A stretch of 53,085 bases of DNA from an uncultured Gluconobacter sp. (GTDB lineage Bacteria; Pseudomonadota; Alphaproteobacteria; Acetobacterales; Acetobacteraceae). Under the pieces are notes generated by a model. That model ran no database searches. It saw nothing but the letters and a program-made list of their open reading frames with translations, and was not told the origin of the DNA. The stretch is from NCBI GenBank assembly GCA_937880175.1, contig CALFLO010000008.1:1-53085 (forward strand), read 5' to 3'. Made by a program: the position numbers and the translations under genes. The stretch's first letter is position 1. Every line of letters begins with the position of its first letter. This document shows, one piece after another, positions 8,487 through 16,214 of the stretch.

Positions 8487-9059
8487 TTAGGGGAGCGAGT
8501 TGCCTGAGCCGCCATTGCCGGTGCCCTGACCGCCCATCGGCCCGGAGCTGCCGCCGAACTGGCTGCTCATGCCGCTCATCGGGTTGTAGCGGCCGACATT
8601 GCCCAGCAGTTCCTGCAGGATGGACGAACTGGTGCCTGGCGTCGGGGTTTTTGCGCCCACCATGCCCACATACATCGCGTTCTTTTTGTTCAACGTGTCC
8701 ATCTTGCGCAGGACGCCGCCGTTATCGAAGTTCAGGACAACAACCTGCTGCTTCTTGACGCTCGGGAAGGTCAGCGGCGTCGGTGACGTGATCATGGACA
8801 CATAGATCCAGGTGTTGTCATCGAAAGTCGCATGCGCAGTCGGCGATCCGAGAAGATCGAGGACGTCCGTGCGCGTACTGGTCCCGGGAACGAGCTGCGC
8901 GTAATCGGTCTTCTCGATCAGGGAGCCACGTGGCTCGGGAATCGGGGAAAAGAACGAGCATCCGCCGAGCAGCAGCGGGACACATGCCACTCCGGCCTGT
9001 GCGAAACGGCGAAGGAGGCGTGTTCTGCTTTGGGGCGTCGGGGAAGATGCGTTATTCAT
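8487..9059 (-). CDS. BamE/SmpA-like outer membrane lipoprotein
   Basis: 190 residues from the ATG at 9059; a TTG start at 9083 would add 8 residues and neither has a strong ribosome binding site. The N-terminus is a lipoprotein signal with lipobox LLGGC, so the mature protein is lipid-anchored. The region PGTSTRTDVLDLLGSPT followed by DNTWIYVS matches the SmpA/OmlA domain of BamE, which stabilises the outer-membrane protein assembly complex. The C-terminal ~40 residues are an unusual Gly/Ser/Met/Pro/Gln-rich low-complexity tail. The domain is clear; calling it the true BamE of this organism is an inference. It is divergent from yceD, 107 bases away. Confidence 0.85.
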   Translation of the reverse strand: MNNASSPTPQSRTRLLRRFAQAGVACVPLLLGGCSFFSPIPEPRGSLIEKTDYAQLVPGTSTRTDVLDLLGSPTAHATFDDNTWIYVSMITSPTPLTFPSVKKQQVVVLNFDNGGVLRKMDTLNKKNAMYVGMVGAKTPTPGTSSSILQELLGNVGRYNPMSGMSSQFGGSSGPMGGQGTGNGGSGNSLP

Positions 9060-9166
9060 GGATCCGGAAACTATCCTGTGCAAGAGAACCGCTCAAATGA
9101 GCGCGTGCCCGAACGGCGCCTGCATGTCAACGATTTCCCCCATATTCCGGGGGCTGGAGTGCCTTA

Positions 9167-9748
9167 ATGTCCCATTCACCCGAATTTTCCCGACGCATCC
9201 CTTTCAGCAGGCTGGGATCGGGACTGGACGAGACGATCGAGGCATCCGCTGCCGAGCGCAAGGCTCTCGCCGCCCGGCTCGGAATCCCCGAGATTGAAAC
9301 CCTGACCTGCCGTTTTCGCCTGACGCCTTCGGAAAACCGGAGCGTTCTGGCTGAAGGCCACCTTGCCGCCAGGGTCACGCAGGTCTGCGTCATTACGTCG
9401 CAGCCCTTTGAAGACGTTCTGGCTGAAACATTTTTCCTGAAATTCATTCCCGTCGCCGACATGCCGGAAGACGAATTCGATATCGATTCCATTGATCTGG
9501 ATGGTCCGGACGAGGTTCCACATGATGGAAAGGCCCTCGATATCGGCGATGCCGCAGCCGAACAACTGGCCCTGATGCTGGACCCGTATCCGCGCAAACC
9601 CGGCGCCGGTCTGGAAAATGCAGTTGACGTGGCGCCTGCGGAAGGGGAAGAAGGGGCAGAGTTGTCTGGCGAGGGGCCGGATGGCCCACGCCGTCCCAAT
9701 CCGTTTTCGGCACTTTCGGCGCTGAAAAACGGGGACAGGAAAGAATAA
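9167..9748 (+). CDS. yceD: YceD/DUF177 family protein
   Basis: 193 residues. YceD (DUF177) proteins are needed for normal 23S rRNA accumulation in the bacteria and plants where they were studied, and their gene almost always precedes rpmF, as here. The central part (LTCRFRLTP ... VTQVCVITSQPFEDVL) fits the family, as does the acidic segment DMPEDEFDIDSIDLDG. The usual CxxC is reduced to a single Cys in QVCVITSQP, as in other alphaproteobacteria. It leads the cluster yceD-rpmF-plsX-fabH. The C-terminus is acidic and probably flexible. Confidence 0.85.
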   Translation: MSHSPEFSRRIPFSRLGSGLDETIEASAAERKALAARLGIPEIETLTCRFRLTPSENRSVLAEGHLAARVTQVCVITSQPFEDVLAETFFLKFIPVADMPEDEFDIDSIDLDGPDEVPHDGKALDIGDAAAEQLALMLDPYPRKPGAGLENAVDVAPAEGEEGAELSGEGPDGPRRPNPFSALSALKNGDRKE

Positions 9749-9763
9749 AATCCCACGTCTGAC

Positions 9764-9792
9764 TTGCGGGTTTCTTCAGGCTCTGCTAGAGC
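9764..9792 (+). promoter_or_regulatory. Candidate promoter for rpmF-plsX-fabH
   Basis: TTGCGG (9764-9769), a 17-base spacer, then TAGAGC (9787-9792) preceded by GC. The element GCTAGAGC is close to the GCTANAWC -10 consensus described for the housekeeping sigma factor in Caulobacter. It lies in the 153-base gap between yceD and rpmF, which holds nothing else recognisable. Confidence 0.45.
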
Positions 9793-9901
9793 CGCCCGCC
9801 TGAACTCGACGTAATGACGAGACGACGAACAACAGGGCACCGGATACCGCGGGCAGCGGAACAGGGGTGCCGACACTGAAGCAGAAAGAGGCATAAAAGC
9901 C

Positions 9902-10114
9902 ATGGCCGTCCCTAAAAGAAAGACTACGCCGTCCCGTCGTGGCATGCGTCGCAGCCACGACGCCCTGACCGTCGAGGCTCATGCAGAGTGCTCGAACTGT
10001 GGCGAGATGAAGCGTCCGCACCATGTTTGCAGCCACTGTGGCCACTATGACGGCCGTGAAGTGGTCGCTGCTGGAAACAGCGGCAAGGGCCTGAAGACCG
10101 CCGTCCGCGCCTGA
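9902..10114 (+). CDS. rpmF: Large ribosomal subunit protein bL32
   Basis: 70 residues, starting MAVPKRKTTPSRRGMRRSH as in most bL32 proteins. A zinc ribbon is formed by CSNCGE and CSHCGHY (two Cys pairs, the C+ type). The protein is part of the 50S subunit near the peptidyl transferase region. It sits between yceD and plsX, the common bacterial arrangement that links ribosome and phospholipid synthesis. Confidence 0.97.
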   Translation: MAVPKRKTTPSRRGMRRSHDALTVEAHAECSNCGEMKRPHHVCSHCGHYDGREVVAAGNSGKGLKTAVRA

Positions 10115-10184
10115 TCCCTACCTGCGGGTCCGTGCTCTTTAGGGTGCGGCCCGCATCTGTGATGCTGTCCGGGAAACTGTCTCA

Positions 10185-11294
10185 ATGACCAAAGCGCCTG
10201 TCACGCCCGAACGTGACATCGCGGCCTCCGGGCCTTACGCCCTCGCCGTCGATGCAATGGGTGGTGACAGGGCCCCGGATATCGTCCTTGCCGGACTTGA
10301 TCTGGCTGCCGACCGGCACCCGAAAGCCCGTATTCTCCTGATTGGAGATGAGGCTCTTCTCAGTGCCGCTCTGGCCAAACACCCCAAAGCTGCTGGCCTG
10401 TGTGATATCCGTCACTCCGAAGCCAGTATTCCCATGGACATGAAGCCGACTTCCGCACTGCGCGTTCGCGGCTCGTCCATGCGTATGGCCATGGAAGCTG
10501 TCGCAGCAGGCGAAGCCCGTGGCGTCGTTTCCGCTGGCAACAGCGGCGCCATGCTCGCGCTTGCCAAGATCATCGTGAAGGCTCTTCCGGGGATTTCGCG
10601 TCCCGCCATGGCCGCCGTCCAGCCTTCGGCGCGCGGTGATGTCGTGATGCTGGATCTTGGGGCGAACATTGCCTGCGATGCCCGCAATCTGGTCGAATTT
10701 GCCATCATGGGCGAGGCGTTCGCGCAGGCAGCGCTTGGGCTGCCGTCGCCCACAATCGGTCTTCTCAACGTTGGTTCGGAAGAACTGAAGGGTGATGAGC
10801 GTCTGCGGCAGGCCTCCGAACGCCTGCGCGCCAGTCCTCTGGGCCCTCAGTTCCATGGCTTTGTTGAAGGACACGATATCACGGCTGGCACCACAGACGT
10901 GGTCGTGACGGATGGTTTTACCGGCAATATCGCCCTGAAGACCGGTGAAGGTGCGCTCAAGCTCGCTTTCAGCCTTCTTCGACGCGTCTTTGAGACTAAC
11001 CTTCTGACCCGTCTGGGATACCTTCTGGTCAAGCCGGGTCTGGAGCGGATGCGGGAATGGATTGATCCCCGTCGTTACAATGGTGCCCTGTTTGTCGGGC
11101 TGAACGCCATCGTCGTGAAGTCGCATGGTGGCGCTGATGGCGAGAGCTTTGCCGCGGCCATCGATGTTGCCATGGATGCCGTCACGCACCGTCTGAACGA
11201 CAAGATCCGTGCCCGCCTGGAGCAACTGGGTCTGGAGGCGCCTGAACCGCCTGCTCCTGCTGCCGCCAAGGCCGTCCCTGAACCTGTGAGCTGA
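10185..11294 (+). CDS. plsX: Phosphate acyltransferase PlsX
   Basis: 369 residues. PlsX makes acyl-phosphate from acyl-ACP, the first step of phosphatidic acid synthesis through PlsY. Family hallmarks are seen: AVDAMGGDRAPDIVLAG near the N-terminus, VSAGNSGAMLALA around residue 115, and VTDGFTGNIALKTGEG around residue 240. The N-terminus carries ~18 extra residues before the domain; a start after them is possible but none is supported by a better ribosome binding site. fabH follows 5 bases later, so both are co-transcribed and couple phospholipid to fatty acid synthesis. Confidence 0.95.
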   Translation: MTKAPVTPERDIAASGPYALAVDAMGGDRAPDIVLAGLDLAADRHPKARILLIGDEALLSAALAKHPKAAGLCDIRHSEASIPMDMKPTSALRVRGSSMRMAMEAVAAGEARGVVSAGNSGAMLALAKIIVKALPGISRPAMAAVQPSARGDVVMLDLGANIACDARNLVEFAIMGEAFAQAALGLPSPTIGLLNVGSEELKGDERLRQASERLRASPLGPQFHGFVEGHDITAGTTDVVVTDGFTGNIALKTGEGALKLAFSLLRRVFETNLLTRLGYLLVKPGLERMREWIDPRRYNGALFVGLNAIVVKSHGGADGESFAAAIDVAMDAVTHRLNDKIRARLEQLGLEAPEPPAPAAAKAVPEPVS

Positions 11295-11299
11295 AAAAT

Positions 11300-12274
11300 A
11301 TGTCCGATGCCATTCGTGTCCGCCTGACGGGTGTCGGGGGTTATCTTCCGCGTGACGTCGTCACCAACGACGATCTTGCAAAGAAATTTGGTATCGAAAC
11401 GTCGGACGAATGGATCAGGACCCGGACGGGTATCGGGCAGAGGCATATCGCCTCGGGTGATGAAACGACAGCCAGCATGGCTGCCGAGGCCGCACGTCAG
11501 GCACTGGACTATGCCGGAGTGGACGTATCGGAAGTTGATGCGGTTCTTGTTGCCACGGCAACGCCGGATCAGGTTTTCCCGGCTGTCGCGGTGCAGGTTC
11601 AGGCGCGGCTGGGCATGACCGCAGGCTTTGGCTTCGATATCAGTGCTGCCTGCTCGGGTTTTGTCTATGCCCTCGCGACCGCCTCGGCGCTGATGCAGTC
11701 CGGACAGGCGAAGAAAATCCTCGTGATCGGCAGTGAAGTCTTTTCGCGCCTGCTCGACTGGACGGACCGCTCTACCTGCGTTCTGTTTGGTGATGGGGCG
11801 GGCGCGGTTCTTCTTGAATCTGGCGGCGAGGAAGGTGAGGGCATCCTTTCCACGCATCTGCATTCTGATGGCCGGACCGGAGATATTCTGTATGTGGACG
11901 GCGCCGTGGGTTGTCCTTCCACGTCACAGCATCTGCGGATGCAGGGGCGCGAGGTGTTCCGCCATGCCGTCGTCAAGCTGTCTCAGGCCGTGGATGAGGC
12001 ACTCGCGGCCAATGGTCTGACCGGACAGGACATCCAGTGGATGGTTCCGCATCAGGCGAATCTGCGCATCATTGACGGGATGGCCAAGAAACTGGCGCTC
12101 CCTTCGGACCGGGTTGTCGTGACTGTGGACCGTCATGCCAATACGTCGGCAGCATCGATTCCGCTCGCTCTGAACGAAGCCGTGCGCGATGGACGTATCA
12201 GGAAGGGCGATCTCGTGCTGATGGAAGCGCTCGGTGGTGGTCTGACATGGGGATCCGCTCTCATCCGGATGTAA
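11300..12274 (+). CDS. fabH: Beta-ketoacyl-ACP synthase III
   Basis: 324 residues. FabH condenses acetyl-CoA with malonyl-ACP to start fatty acid synthesis. The catalytic triad is visible: Cys118 in DISAACSGF, His251 in VPHQANLRI and Asn281 in RHANTSAAS. The GDGAGAVLLE motif is present and the protein ends with GGGLTWGSALIRM, as in the family. It sits 5 bases after plsX. The 74-base gap to ihfA holds a TTGACA at about 12,286 but no matching -10 element was found. Confidence 0.97.
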   Translation: MSDAIRVRLTGVGGYLPRDVVTNDDLAKKFGIETSDEWIRTRTGIGQRHIASGDETTASMAAEAARQALDYAGVDVSEVDAVLVATATPDQVFPAVAVQVQARLGMTAGFGFDISAACSGFVYALATASALMQSGQAKKILVIGSEVFSRLLDWTDRSTCVLFGDGAGAVLLESGGEEGEGILSTHLHSDGRTGDILYVDGAVGCPSTSQHLRMQGREVFRHAVVKLSQAVDEALAANGLTGQDIQWMVPHQANLRIIDGMAKKLALPSDRVVVTVDRHANTSAASIPLALNEAVRDGRIRKGDLVLMEALGGGLTWGSALIRM

Positions 12275-12348
12275 GCCTGCTTTTTGACATTGGGCAGGTT
12301 AATGATTGATTCCTTTGACTGTTCTGAACGTCATGATACGCAAGTGAC

Positions 12349-12675
12349 ATGAGCACAGTCACGCGCGCGAATCTTGTCGAGCATCTCTACAGTCGTGTCG
12401 GTCTTTCCCGGCATGACTCTTCCATGATTCTTGAAAGCCTGCTGGGTGTGATCTCAGACCGCCTTGAAGCAGGCGAATCCGTGAAACTGAGCGGGTTCGG
12501 GACGTTTTCCGTCCGTCAGAAAGGCGAGCGTATCGGCCGCAATCCCAAAACAGGCGTGGAAGTTCCCATTCTGCCACGGGCCGTGCTGGTGTTCAGACCT
12601 TCCCAACTGCTGAGGGACCGCATGAACGGTTCTGAAAACGGCGCAGCAGCCGAGGCTTCAGCCCATGACAGATAA
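12349..12675 (+). CDS. ihfA: Integration host factor subunit alpha
   Basis: 108 residues, the usual IhfA length. It starts with TRANLVEHLYSRVGLSR and contains VKLSGFGTFSVRQKGERIGRNP, the beta-arm region that bends DNA, followed by VLVFRPSQLLRDRMN. IHF is a sequence-specific DNA-bending heterodimer; the beta subunit gene is not in the window. The gene overlaps the start of the MerR-type regulator by 11 nt, an arrangement common in alphaproteobacteria. HU is encoded separately at 45,664. Confidence 0.93.
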   Translation: MSTVTRANLVEHLYSRVGLSRHDSSMILESLLGVISDRLEAGESVKLSGFGTFSVRQKGERIGRNPKTGVEVPILPRAVLVFRPSQLLRDRMNGSENGAAAEASAHDR

Positions 12676-13456
12676 TTCCACGTCCCAGGCCGTCATGGTC
12701 TCACCAAGCGACGATTTTTCGGCTGTGCCAGAGAAGGTCAGAAAAGCGCCCGAGGCTTATCGCACCATCAGCGAAGTCGCCGAGGAACTCCATATTCCCC
12801 AGCACCGGCTTCGATCGTGGGAAACGATCTATCCGGGTGTCAAACCTTTCCGTGGGGAAAGTGGCCGACGTTACTACAGCCCCGAACATATCGAGACACT
12901 TCGGCTGATTTCAGATCTGCTTTATGTGCAGGGCTACAAAGGGCAGGGCGTCCTTCGCGTTTTACGGGAACGCCGTGCCCAGAAAGCGCGTGCGGGCCAG
13001 AAAACCGTTCCGGAATCCGTGCCTGAAGCTGAAGTGCCTGTTTCCGTGGAAACTGTTGAGCCAATCGAGGCTTCGGTCGTCACAGTTGAGGTGGCTGAAG
13101 AAACGCCGTTGGCCTCCGTGGAAATAACGCCCGTTGCCATATCCGTCGAGAATGAAGGCGTTCATTCAGCGGCCCCCGAAGATCCCGTAGACGATATCGT
13201 CTTCCCGGAATGTCCTGCTGTGACCCATGAGGTCGTTGCTGTGGAAGAGATTGACATCCCGGCAGAAAATGAAAGCCCCGAAGCCGAAGCCGAAGCCGAA
13301 GCGCCCGATTCTGCTCTGCTCGTGACACTGCGCGACGAAAATGAACTTCTTTTCAGCACATTGGAAAAGACCGAGGCGGAAAACGGCCTGCTGCGTTCGG
13401 AACTGCGCGAAATTCTCGAAGAGCTTCAGAATTTGAGAAATCTTCTGCCTGTCTAG
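12665..13456 (+). CDS. MerR-family regulator with acidic repeat region
   Basis: 263 residues. A MerR-type winged-helix DNA-binding domain occupies about residues 30-105 (YRTISEVAEELHIPQHRLRSW, then YYSPEHIETLRLISDLLY and the Gly-rich QGYKGQGVLRVLRE). A long acidic, Val/Glu/Pro-rich region (~110-215) follows, containing a run of EA dipeptides. The last ~40 residues form a coiled coil (DENELLFSTLEKTEAEN) that probably dimerises. There is no ligand domain and no metal-binding Cys. The start overlaps ihfA, so expression is linked to it. The gene order fabH-ihfA-merR is common in alphaproteobacteria, but the target genes are not known to me. Confidence 0.85.
   Translation: MTDNSTSQAVMVSPSDDFSAVPEKVRKAPEAYRTISEVAEELHIPQHRLRSWETIYPGVKPFRGESGRRYYSPEHIETLRLISDLLYVQGYKGQGVLRVLRERRAQKARAGQKTVPESVPEAEVPVSVETVEPIEASVVTVEVAEETPLASVEITPVAISVENEGVHSAAPEDPVDDIVFPECPAVTHEVVAVEEIDIPAENESPEAEAEAEAPDSALLVTLRDENELLFSTLEKTEAENGLLRSELREILEELQNLRNLLPV
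13278..13301 (+). repeat. Hexanucleotide tandem repeat, four copies of CCGAAG
   Basis: Four perfect copies of CCGAAG lie inside the MerR-family gene and encode an alternating Glu-Ala stretch in the acidic linker. Gain or loss of units would keep the reading frame. Confidence 0.85.
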
Positions 13457-13469
13457 TCACAATGCCCCA

Positions 13470-13498
13470 TTGCAGTGATTGCGGGACACTGCTAAACC
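13470..13498 (+). promoter_or_regulatory. Candidate promoter for tRNA-Pro
   Basis: TTGCAG (13,470-13,475), 17 bases, then TAAACC (13,493-13,498) preceded by GC. The -10 element GCTAAACC resembles the alphaproteobacterial GCTANAWC type. It is 18 bases upstream of the mature tRNA, a sensible distance for a short leader. Confidence 0.45.
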
Positions 13499-13516
13499 AC
13501 CGCCACCGCAGGACGA

Positions 13517-13593
13517 CGGGCAGTAGCGCAGCCTGGTAGCGCACCAGTCTGGGGGACTGGGGGTCGTGGGTTCGAATCCCGCCTGCCCGACCA
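13517..13593 (+). tRNA. tRNA-Pro (GGG)
   Basis: 77 nt including an encoded CCA. The acceptor stem CGGGCAG pairs with CTGCCCG. The anticodon stem CCAGT/ACTGG encloses the loop CTGGGGG with anticodon GGG (reads CCC and CCU). The T arm has GGTTCGAATCC. It stands between the MerR gene and a converging AI-2E transporter gene. Confidence 0.97.
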
Positions 13594-13616
13594 GTCCTGC
13601 GGTAATTTCCCTTTTC

Positions 13617-14741
13617 TTAAGATCCTTTATCCTCTGCATAGATGCCTTTGCGGGGATTGACCTCTGTCCAGAGTGTCCACAGCAGATGCAGTGCGGCCAT
13701 GATGGCCGGACCAAGGAACAGGCCTAGCAGACCCCAGGTCTCGGCCCCTCCCAGAATTCCCAGCAGGACCCACAGGAACGGCATTTTCGTGCTGCCGCCA
13801 ATCAGGGCAGGGCGGATGAAATGGTCTGCGATGAAAATCACGACGGACCCGATGGCCGAAACGACGATCGCTCCGATCATGCTGCTCTTTGCCAGCAGAA
13901 GCAGTGCGACGAGGCCGACAGTCGGCCAGGCCAGGAACGGGATCATGGCCGCCACAGCCGTCACCATTGCGAACAGCAGGGGTTGGGGCGCTCCCGTCGC
14001 CATGTAGACGATACCCATGATCGCCCCTTCACCCAGACCGACCAGAACAAGCCCTGCCAGTGTGCCATGCACCGACGAAATCATCTGCTTGGCGAGGCTT
14101 TCGCCTTGTTCGCCAAACAGGCGCTGTGACCCGAGCAGGCATTTGCGGATCACGCTGTCTCCGTCCTTGAGCAGGAAGAATAGTGTCAGGAGCGAGAAGG
14201 CGAACAGCGTGCCACGGCGGGCAAGTTGAGAGCCGACCTGCTTGGTCATCTGCATGCCATGCCCCACATCCACGGAATGAAGCAGATGGGACAGGCGCTG
14301 CGGGCTTGTCATGTGGTTCTGCCACCAGTTGGTCGCCTGCGCGGACAGGAACGGCAGATGGGGGACCCATTCCGGCATCGGGATGCCGTTGTTTCGCACG
14401 TCATCAATCCATTCCAGCGCACTGCGTGCTTCGTCCGCGACCTTTACGCCCACCAGCGAGACGGGCACCAGAAAGATCAGGGCCACCGCCAGCGTGAAGA
14501 TCATCGGCAGCCAGTCGCTTCGTCCAAAGCGCGTCTCCGCCCTGCGATAGAGTGGCCAGATCGAAATGGCGAACACGCAGCCCCATAGCAGCGCAGGCAG
14601 GAAGCCCTTGAGCGTATAGAGGCCGATCGCCACGAAGAAGAGCGCCAGAAAGCCCCGGGCCCGCCGCTGGATCGTGCCGGTCGAGGCGGAAGCCTCTACC
14701 GTGATGGTGTCGGACGAAGGAGGGGGAGAGAGATCGGTCAT
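13617..14741 (-). CDS. AI-2E family transporter (PerM/TqsA-like)
   Basis: 374 residues with about seven to eight membrane helices and a central soluble loop. The pattern matches the AI-2E exporter/PerM family: paired N-terminal helices (FLALFFVAIGLYTLKGFL, GCVFAISIWPLY), then a central segment with GHGMQMTKQVGSQLARRG, then C-terminal helices and the motif LIGGSTKMPFLWVLLGILGGAETWG. Members export autoinducer-2 or act as Na+/H+ antiporters. Which applies here cannot be told, and no luxS is seen nearby. It is probably transcribed from the same direction as the Nudix and DUF3574 genes, after a 122-base gap with no clear terminator. Confidence 0.85.
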   Translation of the reverse strand: MTDLSPPPSSDTITVEASASTGTIQRRARGFLALFFVAIGLYTLKGFLPALLWGCVFAISIWPLYRRAETRFGRSDWLPMIFTLAVALIFLVPVSLVGVKVADEARSALEWIDDVRNNGIPMPEWVPHLPFLSAQATNWWQNHMTSPQRLSHLLHSVDVGHGMQMTKQVGSQLARRGTLFAFSLLTLFFLLKDGDSVIRKCLLGSQRLFGEQGESLAKQMISSVHGTLAGLVLVGLGEGAIMGIVYMATGAPQPLLFAMVTAVAAMIPFLAWPTVGLVALLLLAKSSMIGAIVVSAIGSVVIFIADHFIRPALIGGSTKMPFLWVLLGILGGAETWGLLGLFLGPAIMAALHLLWTLWTEVNPRKGIYAEDKGS

Positions 14742-14863
14742 GAGAATTCCGGAATGAAAATATGTCTGAACCGTCGTCCTGTGCAGGCAACCCTGCTTCG
14801 ACGAGAGAAGTCCGGAGGAAGAAAAGGCAGAACCCTGGGGAAACCCTGTTCCGTATTGCGAAA

Positions 14864-15310
14864 CTATTCCACGGGAACGCTTTCAAATGAAGAGCAGCCG
14901 GACTGGATGGCCAACCCAACGGCCTGCTGGCTGAAACGTTTCTGATACGCCTGACGAATGGCTTTCAGGTGCGGCTGGAGGCTGCGATCCGAAGACGATG
15001 CCACGATCCAGACGATTCGTGATGCTTCCCGAACGACCTTGTGGCCAGCGGCATCATACCACTGTCCCTGTGCGTCGATTACGCTGAAACCTGCGGGAAA
15101 GCGTGGCGTGATTTCGCTGTCCACGAAATTCTGCCAGTCGTCACCGTCTATCACGCTGCCATCCGGGCGGGTAAGACCGAACATCAGCCGGATCTGGAGA
15201 CCGTCGCGGGTCTGGACTTCGCGGCACAGATTGGGTGTGACACTGACCGGTACAATACATCCGCCCAGCAGCGGTGCTGTCAGGATCAGCAAAAGCAGGT
15301 TTTTATTCAT
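14864..15310 (-). CDS. DUF3574 domain lipoprotein
   Basis: 148 residues. The first 18 residues are a lipoprotein signal ending in the lipobox LLGGC. The body matches DUF3574: IRLMFGLTRPDG, a WQNFVDSEITPRFPAGFSV block, then GQWYDAAGHKVVREASRIV. The biochemical role of this family is not known to me. Two further Cys (in NLCREV and SGCSSF) could form a disulfide in the periplasm. Its start overlaps the stop of the upstream Nudix gene by 4 nt (ATGA), so the two are translationally coupled although one product is exported and the other is cytoplasmic. Confidence 0.8.
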   Translation of the reverse strand: MNKNLLLLILTAPLLGGCIVPVSVTPNLCREVQTRDGLQIRLMFGLTRPDGSVIDGDDWQNFVDSEITPRFPAGFSVIDAQGQWYDAAGHKVVREASRIVWIVASSSDRSLQPHLKAIRQAYQKRFSQQAVGLAIQSGCSSFESVPVE

Positions 15311-16149
15311 GCGGCAGGGCCTGTCAGGGCGTCCCGCAGTACCGCCGCGTCAGCCGGAGCAAACAGGCCGCGACGGATGAACAGGTCGATCAGGACAAGA
15401 TTGACGTTGAATTTGAACGCATCGGTGTCCCGGACCAGTGCGACGACTTCCTGAATAGGTAGAAGGTGAAAGCTTTCCACCTCGCCATCTTCCGCTATTG
15501 GCGTGAAACCCTGCGGAAGGAGCAGATCATAGCAGTGCAGGACGTCGCGCCGCAGTCCTTCAGGCCGCTCAAGCGCGTATTCGATCCGGCTGACGGCCCG
15601 TGCGGTCGCGGCGAGGTCGGACGGGATTCCGGCTTCTTCCTGCGCTTCCTTGATGACCGTTGTTTTCGGATCGAGGCCTGCGCTCATGCCGCCTGCGACC
15701 AGATGGTCCAGCTTCCCCGGATCCAGCCGCTTGCTCATGCTGCGGCGGGCTACCCACAGGAAAAGTCCGTCCTCACGTTCAACCAGCCCGTTCAGATGCA
15801 CACCTTCGGCTGCCAGCCCCAAAACCGGTATGGCGCCCCGATCCACCTGTCCCAGAACGACGCCGCTGTCGTTGCGGACATCGAAGGCCTCGTTATGGGA
15901 GGCGTAGAGCCCCATGTCGCACAGGGTCTGGGATAACGGGAAAAGCTCTGCACCCGTGCTCACGCCAAAACTGTGCGCGTCCTGTTGCCCAAGGCTCTCA
16001 AGCGCCAGTGCGGTTCGGGGAGGGATCCATCCGATCTGTTCCGCGCCACAGAAAAAAGGGTGTCTCCCGCCGGGCAGGACCGCGCTGTTGCAGGCCGCGA
16101 TATGCTGGAGAAACGGTTCGAGGGAAGGGGGGGAGAATTTGTCAGACAC
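15307..16149 (-). CDS. Nudix hydrolase with DUF4743-type N-terminus
   Basis: 280 residues from a GTG at 16,149. The N-terminal ~115 residues look like the DUF4743 region found beside Nudix domains in relatives of thiamine pyrophosphokinase N-termini. The Nudix box reads GGMSAGLDPKTTVIKEAQEEAGI. The REUXEEXGU core is kept as KEAQEEAGI, but the upstream Glu of the classic box is replaced by Leu, as I recall for this subfamily. It should hydrolyse a nucleoside diphosphate derivative, and members of this subfamily have been linked to oxidised thiamine diphosphate; the substrate here is an inference. It is divergent from the ABC exporter 65 bases away and coupled to the DUF3574 lipoprotein. Confidence 0.8.
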   Translation of the reverse strand: MSDKFSPPSLEPFLQHIAACNSAVLPGGRHPFFCGAEQIGWIPPRTALALESLGQQDAHSFGVSTGAELFPLSQTLCDMGLYASHNEAFDVRNDSGVVLGQVDRGAIPVLGLAAEGVHLNGLVEREDGLFLWVARRSMSKRLDPGKLDHLVAGGMSAGLDPKTTVIKEAQEEAGIPSDLAATARAVSRIEYALERPEGLRRDVLHCYDLLLPQGFTPIAEDGEVESFHLLPIQEVVALVRDTDAFKFNVNLVLIDLFIRRGLFAPADAAVLRDALTGPAA

Positions 16150-16214
16150 AGCTCGATATGTCGCATGCAGGGGGGCATTTGCAAAGCATCGCCAGCACTT
16201 CCAATAGTCGCTCC

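Noticed and set aside
9127..9945. A 272-residue minus-strand open frame over yceD and the rpmF leader
   Set aside because: The sense frame is a conserved gene in a conserved cluster; the antisense product is Ser/Arg/Pro-rich with no domain.
12286..12348. Promoter for ihfA starting at TTGACA
   Set aside because: The -35 is good but no convincing -10 lies 15-18 bases downstream, so it was not listed as a feature.
13278..13301. Possible CRISPR-like repeats
   Set aside because: The units are 6-bp tandem copies without spacers inside a coding region; no CRISPR array or cas gene is visible anywhere in the window.
15660..16214. Upstream extension of the ABC exporter frame
   Set aside because: It would overlap the divergent Nudix gene and its translation is Arg/Pro-rich; the ATG at 16,215 fits exporter family starts.
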